A stretch of 64,000 bases of DNA. Origin: Proales similis (lineage: Eukaryota; Rotifera; Eurotatoria; Ploima; Proalidae). Both the position numbers and the translations under genes were made by a program. Location: NCBI GenBank assembly GCA_019059635.1, contig JAGVRJ010000011.1:1532376-1596375 (forward strand). Reading direction: 5' to 3'. Of the stretch, positions 57,038 through 64,000 are shown in pieces. Below the pieces are notes generated by a model. The model had not been told where the DNA came from. It saw nothing but the letters and a program-made list of their open reading frames with translations, and searched no databases. How positions within the stretch are numbered: position 1 is the stretch's first letter; every line of letters starts with the position of its first letter.

Positions 57038-60000
57038 ATGAGTAAAGAAGGAAAACGAACAAGCGATTCTCTAAGAGAAAAAGAATATTTGGGCCAAGAT
57101 TTCAACGATAAAACTTTTGTATTGCCACCTTTAAATTCAGAGAATCAAAAATGTCGTCCGTTCAAAATCTATAAAACTCCACCAACTCCCTCTCCGTACG
57201 TGAGAACTAAGCTTGAAAAAGGCTTCATTCTGGATTGCATTGCTGTTGATAACCTGGCGAATGAGTCTTCTAGGGCTCAACCAAAGGTCGGCTCAGTTAT
57301 TCCTCCAATACTGCTTAATTCAAATATTTCTTTCAACGAGAAAAACCAATTAACTAGTGAAATTAATGATGAAAATCAAGTAATAATATTATATACTTTG
57401 ACTTTTTTTTAATTCAAACAAAACTTTTATTAAAAGGAAACAGGAAGATACACATCCGACCAAATTAAACATAACTTTGACAAAAATGGGACTGAGTACC
57501 TTATTCTACGAAATAGAAATGGAAACGGTTAGCCTTAAAAAGCAAAAGTTGATGTCTTTTTGAACTAAGGTTTTTAAAAGGACATCATCCAGAAACCTAT
57601 GAAGGACATTCTAGATTTATAAAAGAAAATTTCTTTGTGATGTTTGGTTATAATAACATGTTTGGCTACCGCCGAAATGTGCCCAAGCTTCGGAATGAGC
57701 CTCCTTCTAATTTCGGAATTGATACTTCATTGTTCGAAAAGTTCAAAAAAAAGCATACAAAGAATGAGAGTAAAGAAAAAATAATAGAGGAGTTCAAGCA
57801 CCGATATATTATCGGTTACCCATTTTATGACGATAACTTTAATCATTTTCATCCAAGTAAGGAAGAATCAAAGGGTTTCTTTCCCAACAGACTTAACTCT
57901 TTTCTAGCTGTCACTTATAGAATCTCTGTTAAGATCGGAAAAAACTCTCCAATTATATATAGTGGAAATGTTGGAATTAATTTAGTCTCCACAAATTTCG
58001 ACACTGGATTCATCAAACTAGATAGCAATATTTTGGTTCATTTAAGAAACCCAACTGGGAAGTGTCTTTTCTCTCAAGATCAAATATACACATTTGAGTT
58101 TGAAGATCAAGACATAAAAACGGTAACAAACTTATAGAGAAATGTCCAACTTTAGACTCCTATTAACTTGTCTAAAAGGTATCAGCTATAATGTTGTCAA
58201 AAGATATCAAAGGCCCCCAAGTACTCTTTATTGAATATGTCATGGTTGAAATCGAAAAGTCGGGAGAAAAACAGACCATTTATTTTCCAACTGACTGCTG
58301 GCTTAGGGCTCAAGAGCAAGACCAACGAAGTGAGGAGATAAAAAAGAGATTTGGTTCTAAGAACTGTATTGTTTTGTATCCCAATACTCTACCGGTCTAC
58401 AAATATACAATTCGTATTTCTCCTAAAATATCCTCAAATCAATTAAAAAGTTTCAGGATTCAGCTCGATTATTCGATTATCACTCTGGACATAACCCAAA
58501 AATTTGAATATCAAATGATCTTTGATCCATGTTTACCGAATGATTCAAGAATTGTCTTTATACTCAAAGGTTCTCTCGCAGATTCAGAAGTAATTTACTT
58601 ATTAGCCAGTCAGAGTTGTGCTATTCAGAATCAGAAGGTTCTGAGATTTCAAGCTAAACAACTCGGGAAGGTAAAACTAAACTATAGGTTAAGGTCTGTG
58701 TGTTTATTGCTTAAATTAATGAATACCTTGATAAAAAGATTAAGTTTTTGCTGTTCAAGTATGAATCAGCTTCAGAGAATTCCCTCCCTTTATTTACTGC
58801 AACTGTTTGTGACATCGGAACAGGACGTAAATTCAAGTTTGTTTAATTTTAATCGGTAGTTTCGTTCTTTCAGGTTCATAAGCTATATTTAAATGCAAAG
58901 ATTTGAATCACAAGAACCAATTCGAGGGGGAAAGGAATATTTACTGGAAGGGAAAGCTTATTTTAAAAAAAGTGGGTAAAATGTGAAACAAAAATCTCGA
59001 CAAAATTGTAAAGCCTTTAAAATTAGTCCTTCCACTTAGCCGCATTCAAGGTTAGGCGATCAAATAGTCTAAGCCCTAAAATTTACCCAAAAACCCCATC
59101 TATTAATGCTTGTTTATATTTTTGCTGTTAAGAAAAATTGAGTTGGGAGTTGAAGCTGCAAGGAAACCGAGGAGTCTCCCAATATTCTAATCTTGTGGAG
59201 ACAGATGACTATAATCCCTCATGTATGCACTACCTCCTTACTGAAACCAACGATGTTGGCCAAGTATGCATCAAAATTTCTTTTTTCATGATTTTTTGCC
59301 AAACAAAAGTAATGTTTTGATATTACAGATTAAAAGCCTTGCCTTGAAATTTTCTCTTCAAAGCCAAGACCCAAAAACAAAAAATGTTTTATGTAGAATA
59401 CGCGCAATTAGAATTTTTGATCTGAAAGGGAATCTCGTCTTTAGGTAAGAATTAGATTGGCGTATTCTATAAGAATATTGTCATATTTTTTGCTAGATCT
59501 GAAAAACAAGTTGATTTAAAAGGTGGAGATATTAATATTTTTCGAACACAAGAAAAATTAGGTGGGCTTTAAAAAACTCTATCGAGTTTATCTTCTATAC
59601 ATTATTTATTCTAAACTCTGTTGAAGGCAAAACAATGGGGGACTGTACACTTTTTCTAAAAATTAAGGGAGACTCAGGCCAATCAAAGTTTAACCGATTG
59701 AGCATTAGTAAAAGAGAAAATGGTCTCCTAAATGGCGATGATCGATATTTTGACAAATATGTTTTATACTTGCGCGACTTGGGAAATGTAAGTATTTTTT
59801 AAATAGGATGAACGTTAGTTGGTTAAATTTACTGGTGAAAAGATTCAAAGACTGCAGCTCATTTATGGAAATATTTTAGTCAACGGAAAATTGAAATCGC
59901 CCGATAAAAACCATGAAACTGATCGGAATTCTTTCAGAGTTGACGAACTGGAGATCATAGACCCTCAATTTAACACCTTCAAGTAAAAACCATGAAAAAT

Positions 60001-60094
60001 TCGTTTCTTAAAAATTAATATAACGATTACATCAAGATATATTCTTAAGACTACGATTGAAGAGGGAGAAGTTATTTCCATTCCAGATATTTAA
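57038..60094 (+). CDS. PLAT/LH2-domain protein, LOXHD1-like
   Basis: Likely exons: 57038-57379, 57444-57527, about 57590-58122, 58179-58668, 58741-58838, about 58903-58975, 59133-59263, 59329-59444, 59498-59560, 59627-59788, about 59829-59982, and a last exon to the stop at 60092-60094. The junction between 57527 and ~57590 is unresolved. A PLAT (beta-sandwich lipid/protein-binding) domain is seen at VTYRISVKIG, IYTFEFEDQDIKT, VLFIEYVMVEIE, then IYFPTDCWLRAQEQD, the FPCxxWL signature end. Further PLAT-like strands recur: YKYTIRISP, YLLASQ, CTLFLKIKGDSGQ, YFDKYVLYLRDLGN, FRVDELEI. Repeated PLAT domains are the LOXHD1 architecture (stereocilia/ciliary membrane in vertebrates). The MSKEGK start is the first in-frame ATG. 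Length and domain count are uncertain. Confidence 0.55.
58957..59295 (+). repeat. Source copy of a 339-bp duplication (PLAT gene)
   Basis: Spans the end of one PLAT-gene exon, an intron, the exon at 59133-59263 and part of the next intron. It is identical to 61654-61992 except C at 59228 versus A at 61925, with constant offset 2,697. Confidence 0.93.
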
Positions 60095-60643
60095 TCTAAG
60101 GTTCAATATAAAAAGGTTTACGATTGAATTTCAATTTAAGCAATATTAATAGGATAGATAGTAAATAAATATATGCAACTCGAGCTGATTGTATGGGATT
60201 TTTCTTTGCTAGAGTTTTGTTGAAATCTTAGATAATATAAGAGATAAGTTTAAAGATTTTTCAAGGAAAAGTACACATGATAAGAATTTCGAACTGAATA
60301 TTCAAGAATAATTGTCTACATGTTGCTTTGAGTCCATTCACTCAGCATTGAGGGTTTAGATTTAGGCTACAGCTTCCTAAGAGTTTTAGGCAATATCTCC
60401 CAAAAGGGCATCTTAGTGCTTTTTAATGCCAGCGAGCTCAAAACATTTTGCCGATTTTCCCCAGAAAATTTTCCTAAATGTTATTTTATGTCTTGTCGTA
60501 TCGATACACTACTTTTTAACGCTTTGTTTTAATTTTTATAATTACTTTTGTAACACTTTTTAACTCTAGGTTAGGGCTTTTTAACAATCTTCAAAATAAA
60601 ATTTTTATTCTATTTATATCTTTTTAAATAAATACTCGTCGGA
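60095..60643. other. Convergent 3' flanks
   Basis: AT-rich interval between the PLAT gene and USF stop codons. AATAAA-type signals occur for both strands (for example near 60160 plus and 60600 minus). No gene seen. Confidence 0.45.
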
Positions 60644-61545
60644 TCAAGAGTCATCTTTAATTTCATTATTCGTAGATCCAGTTAGTTCTTGTAGTTTTGT
60701 TCTTAAGAATTCGTTTTCTTTTCTCAAACTTAGATTCTAGGAAAGGTTTTAATTTTTTTTTTTCGTGTTATAAAGCCTTTCTTACTTCTGTTTTCAAAGC
60801 ATCTTCTTTCTTATTATTTTCGTTGTTTTTTAAGGTTTCCTTTAATTCTTCATTTGCTTGCTTTAGCTCCAAAATATATTGGACTGTTTTTTCCAAAATT
60901 CCACCTTTGCTTTGACCGTGCTTCGAAAAGTCTGCCTTTCCATGAGGTACTACTTTAGAAAGTTCAATGATCCATTTGTTTATATTGTCTCTTCGCCTCC
61001 GTTCGACTTTTTGCAATTAATATGATCAAGTTTCTTATCGTTCTTCTTATTCGTTTACCTTCATTGTGATTAGCACGCCGTCTCTCATCTCTGACTGTCA
61101 CACCGGGGGATTTTATATTACTTGTATTTTGAAGAGTGGTATTCGGGGATGATAAAGTCACTGTTGTAATTGGTGTAGCAAAATTGTTTGTAGGGATGCT
61201 TAGAACTGATGGAGAATAAATTCGATTTGTTGTAGGAAAACCAACCCCCGCTGTAGATTTAAGCTTGACGTTTGGCGAAAGTTGAATGATAACGTTCGAG
61301 GTTTTGTTCGAGTTTGCCGATGTTGTAAAAAACTGATTAATGTGATTATTTCCGGTCCCATTGTTAGAACTAGGGTTTGATGGTTGGTTTTCAACGTCAG
61401 CGATTGATTTTAAATGTAAGCATTTTGAAAAGGTTTCAACATTGTTGCTATCTGCAAGCGTATTATTGAGAACTGCCGGGTCGGTCGCTGTAGTCATTTT
61501 TTCATGGGTTTTGATCACGGGAACAGTCATGAGGAAAAATTGCAT
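60644..61545 (-). CDS. USF: USF-type bHLH-leucine-zipper transcription factor
   Basis: Exons 61059-61545, 60786-61006 and 60644-60736 give 266 residues in frame. The N-terminal half is Thr/Asn/Ser-rich (activation-type). The basic region VRDERRRANHNEVERRRRDN carries His, Glu and Arg contacts for the CACGTG E-box. It continues INKWIIELSKVVP, a loop, SKGGILEKTVQYILELKQ, then a heptad zipper that crosses intron 2 (ENLSLRKENEFLRTKLQEL). SKGGILxKxxxYIxELxQ is the USF1/USF2 hallmark. Joining the last exon extends the zipper. The start is uncertain: a second Met (MTVPVIK) is five codons downstream. Confidence 0.9.
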
Positions 61546-62130
61546 GTGAAGTATACGTAGTCCAAAGCTATTTCTACTTAATTATGCATAAGGTTTTTGT
61601 AATAATTATTGAATATTAATAAAATGGGAAATGAACATTTACTGAAAGGAGAACTTATTTTAAAAAAAGTGGGTAAAATGTGAAACAAAAATCTCGACAA
61701 AATTGTAAAGCCTTTAAAATTAGTCCTTCCACTTAGCCGCATTCAAGGTTAGGCGATCAAATAGTCTAAGCCCTAAAATTTACCCAAAAACCCCATCTAT
61801 TAATGCTTGTTTATATTTTTGCTGTTAAGAAAAATTGAGTTGGGAGTTGAAGCTGCAAGGAAACCGAGGAGTCTCCCAATATTCTAATCTTGTGGAGACA
61901 GATGACTATAATCCCTCATGTATGAACTACCTCCTTACTGAAACCAACGATGTTGGCCAAGTATGCATCAAAATTTCTTTTTTCATGATTTTATGTTGAG
62001 TAAAGTTAAGTTTAGTTTATTTAGCTGCATGCCTTAGTGGAAATTTAGCAGCGTATTAAAGCGCAGGCAATTGAATGGAGAGTATTGTTTTCGATGAATA
62101 AAAGTACGAATATATGACAATTAAAAAAAG
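61546..62130. other. Subtelomeric spacer containing the duplicated PLAT segment
   Basis: No intact gene. The central part is the 339-bp copy at 61654-61992; the rest is AT-rich. Confidence 0.6.
61654..61992 (+). repeat. Second copy of the 339-bp PLAT-gene segment
   Basis: Identical to 58957-59295 apart from one substitution (His to Asn codon change). About 25 bp upstream of the exact match are also similar but diverged. The copied exon lacks flanking PLAT exons here, so it is a gene fragment. It sits between the USF 5' end and a transposon relic. Confidence 0.93.
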
Positions 62131-62933
62131 AAAAAGGGGTAAAAATGATCGAAAAGAGAAAATACCTAATACCTAACTCATCCTTAGAAATTGAAATTCT
62201 GAAAGAGCTTGTTAAAATTTTGGATTATTTTTATCAGGTTACTTTGAGGTAAAGCTCTGAAAATCGTTTTAGTGCATTACTTGTTATTCCTTACCTCACC
62301 ATATTGCTTAATATCACCAGCCAAGACTCATCGAATAGAATATATCGCAGATTCGCAAAGTTATTATATGATCGTTTAACTCTTTATAATGATAAGTATC
62401 AGATTTTGAATAATGATGTTATTTCCGTTGCCACATTTTTAAATCCAAGAACTCATCAATTTACATTCGCATTAGATTCTGAAAAGAAAGACCATATTCA
62501 TCGAGCCGAGTCATATATAAAGGAGTTGATATCTGAATCAATTCAAAGGGAAGAAAGAAGGGAAGAAAGATTTAATATTCAAAAAAGTGTCAGTTAAAAT
62601 AAGCTAGTATTATCTGATGAGTCGGAAGAAGAGATTGAACCATCATCTAGTCGATTACACCTTGTTGCTAAAGAACTGCGGCAGTATAAACACGAGCCAA
62701 AACCAAAAGACGCTGCGCCTTTTTGGATAGCGAACCAAAAACGCTATCCTCTTCTTTATTCTCTCTCCAAACGGTTTGCATGCCTGCCAGCCACATCGAC
62801 TCCTTGTGAACGACTTTTTTCAGCAGCAGGAAATCAAATTTGGGATAGACGAAATCGTTTATTGTTAAAAACAAGCTCTGAAATGTTTCTGATAAATTTT
62901 TCTCGGACAAAAGTTCTCTGGTTTTTTAAGTGA
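62131..62933 (+). pseudogene. hAT-family transposase relic (C-terminal part)
   Basis: The frame from about 62275 contains PYLTILLNI, FAKLLYDRLTLY and VISVATFLNPRTHQF (the hAT LDPR-type segment). It is interrupted by TAA at 62595-62597 and continues in the same frame to TGA at 62931-62933 with the hAT dimerisation domain: FWIANQKRYPLLYSLSKRF, LPATSTPCERLFSAAG and RRNRLLLKTSSEMFLIN. An upstream piece (about 62139-62249) encodes a helix-rich hAT-like stretch (LEIEILKELVKILDYFYQV), followed by an out-of-frame gap that may be an intron or decay. The zinc finger, first catalytic Asp region and terminal repeats are not seen. Mobilisation by this copy is unlikely. Confidence 0.82.
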
Positions 62934-62940
62934 TTTTGTC

Positions 62941-63237
62941 GTGAATAGAGATTCCAAAAAAATCGTCATTTGCACAGCGACGCGCGTCGAAATTCCGGGC
63001 GAAGTTAACCTTGAGGATATCTCAGTGATGATTGATGCGGGTGAGCTGAAATTATGACGGAAGATAGAGGAGACTCTGGACTATAAAATAAACTAGTTGG
63101 CAATGGTGCCAAGCGAAGCCAAAAAGTACCGGGTGAAGGATTTAGGCAAAGTAAAGTTTTGGTTCAATCGGCTCAATAAGGTCAAACGGATCATCAAACA
63201 TTTAATTTATGAAAAATATTTAAAAAATTAGAAAATA
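62941..63237 (+). other. Unassigned patch with short frames, possible second element
   Basis: After the hAT relic the sequence is less AT-rich and holds two short plus-strand frames. One (62941-63057) reads SKKIVICTATRVEIPG and ISVMIDAGEL, faintly like a helicase motif V region. The other (about 63102-63233) contains KYRVKDLGKVKFWF, faintly like the copia reverse-transcriptase DLG motif. Both are too short to assign; a decayed transposon or the far end of the hAT insertion are alternatives. Confidence 0.25.
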
Positions 63238-63365
63238 AAGACTAAGATAACTTTCGGTTTTATTATATTGTATTGTCTTAGACAACCAAAATTCTATGTC
63301 GATAAACTATTGTATTAATAAGAAGAATAAATGACTTCAAATCTTTAAATGGAAACAAAAAAGAC

Positions 63366-64000
63366 TTAGGTTTAGGTTTAGGGTTTAGGGTTTAGGTTTA
63401 GGTTTAGGTTTAGGTTTTAGGTTTAGGTTTAGGGTTTTAGGTTAGGGTTAGGTTTTAGGGTTTAGGGTTTTAGGTTTAGGTTTTAGGTTTTAGGTTTAGG
63501 TTTTAGGGTTTAGGTTTAGGTTTAGGGTTTTAGGTTTAGGGTTTAGGGTTTAGGTTTAGGTTTAGGGTTTAGGTTTAGGGTTTAGGTTTAGGTTTAGGGT
63601 TTAGGTTTAGGGTTTAGGGTTTTAGGGTTTAGGTTTAGGTTTTAGGGTTTAGGGTTTAGGTTTTAGGTTTTAGGTTAGGTTTAGGTTTAGGTTTAGGTTA
63701 GGGTTTAGGTTTAGGTTTAGGTTTTAGGTTTAGGGTTTAGGGTTTAGGGTTTAGGGTTTAGGTTTAGGTTTAGGTTTAGGGTTAGGGTTTAGGTTTAGGT
63801 TTAGGTTTAGGGTTTAGGTTTAGGTTTTTTAGGTTTAGGGTTTAGGTTTAGGTTTAGGTTTAGGTTTAGGGTTTAGGGTTTAGGTTTAGGTTTAGGTTTA
63901 GGTTTAGGTTTAGGTTTAGGTTAGGTTTAGGTTTAGGTTTAGGGTTTAGGGTTTAGGGTTTAGGTTTAGGGTTAGGTTTTAGGTTTTAGGGTTAGGTTTA
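63366..64000 (+). repeat. Telomere-like array, mixed TTTAGG/TTTAGGG units
   Basis: Continuous to the window edge. TTTAGG and TTTAGGG units are intermixed, with TTTTAGG(G), TTAGG(G) and one TTTTTTAGG variant. The G-rich strand reads 5' to 3' toward the right edge, as at a right-hand chromosome end. No single unit forms a long pure run. It could be a true degenerate telomere, its proximal variant zone, an interstitial array, or have length errors from long reads. Confidence 0.9.

Noticed and set aside
63366-64000. CRISPR-like or satellite array
   Set aside because: Units of 5-8 bp with no spacers in a eukaryotic context; orientation and motif fit telomeric DNA.

Overview
The window is animal (bilaterian) nuclear DNA. 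Nearly every gene is split by short GT-AG introns of about 50-90 nt, and the inventory is metazoan: a Hox3 homeobox gene, an Ihog/CDON-type receptor, neuronal calcium sensors, a rhodopsin-class peptide GPCR, an SLC6 transporter, ASB and UBASH3 proteins, USF, VKORC1 and TMEM138. An NRS/ER-type rhamnose-pathway domain argues against vertebrates. I cannot place the phylum. The last ~640 bases are a telomere-like array of mixed TTTAGG/TTTAGGG units with the G-rich strand running rightwards, so the right side looks like a chromosome end.

Layout. 0.2-2.9 kb (minus): an immunoglobulin-type membrane protein. 5.95-9.05 kb (minus): an SLC6 transporter in 18 exons, two of them only 9 nt. 10.2-11.45 kb (minus): an intronless protein with one ADAR-like dsRNA-binding domain. 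16.8-20.7 kb (minus): an Ihog/CDON-like receptor. Between and after these lie long blocks with no credible gene (2.9-5.9, 11.5-16.8 and 20.7-29.3 kb). From 29.3 kb the sequence becomes AT-richer and gene-dense: ASB-like protein, UBASH3-type phosphatase, NRS/ER-GALE fusion, cysteinyl-tRNA synthetase with a stanniocalcin-like gene nested in its first intron, a candidate peptide precursor, VKORC1, TMEM138, a sushi-repeat protein and a peptide GPCR. Then come five tandem neuronal calcium sensor genes (47.9-54.2 kb), Hox3, a PLAT-domain gene, USF, a duplicated piece of the PLAT gene, a hAT transposon relic and the telomere-like array.

How far the models can be trusted: for SLC6, Ihog-like, UBASH3, NRS/ER-GALE, VKORC1, TMEM138, sushi protein, GPCR, all five calcium sensors, Hox3 and USF I joined exons by hand at GT-AG (once GC-AG) sites. 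In each the phases agree and the summed length is a multiple of three. The first Ig gene (3' end) and the PLAT gene (one internal junction) remain incomplete. Homology calls come from recognising motifs, not from a database search.

Most unusual items: (1) a protein fusing an NRS/ER-like reductase whose YxxxK reads YxxxR to a GALE-like domain that has lost its glycine motif and catalytic YxxxK; (2) microexons of 9 nt that complete invariant SLC6 motifs; (3) a five-gene calcium-sensor array with different intron positions in nearly every copy and EF-hand decay in the last; (4) three apparently identical 249-bp in-frame repeats in the sushi gene; (5) a near-identical 339-bp copy of PLAT-gene sequence next to the telomere; (6) Hox3 less than 10 kb from a telomere-like array with no other Hox gene in view.
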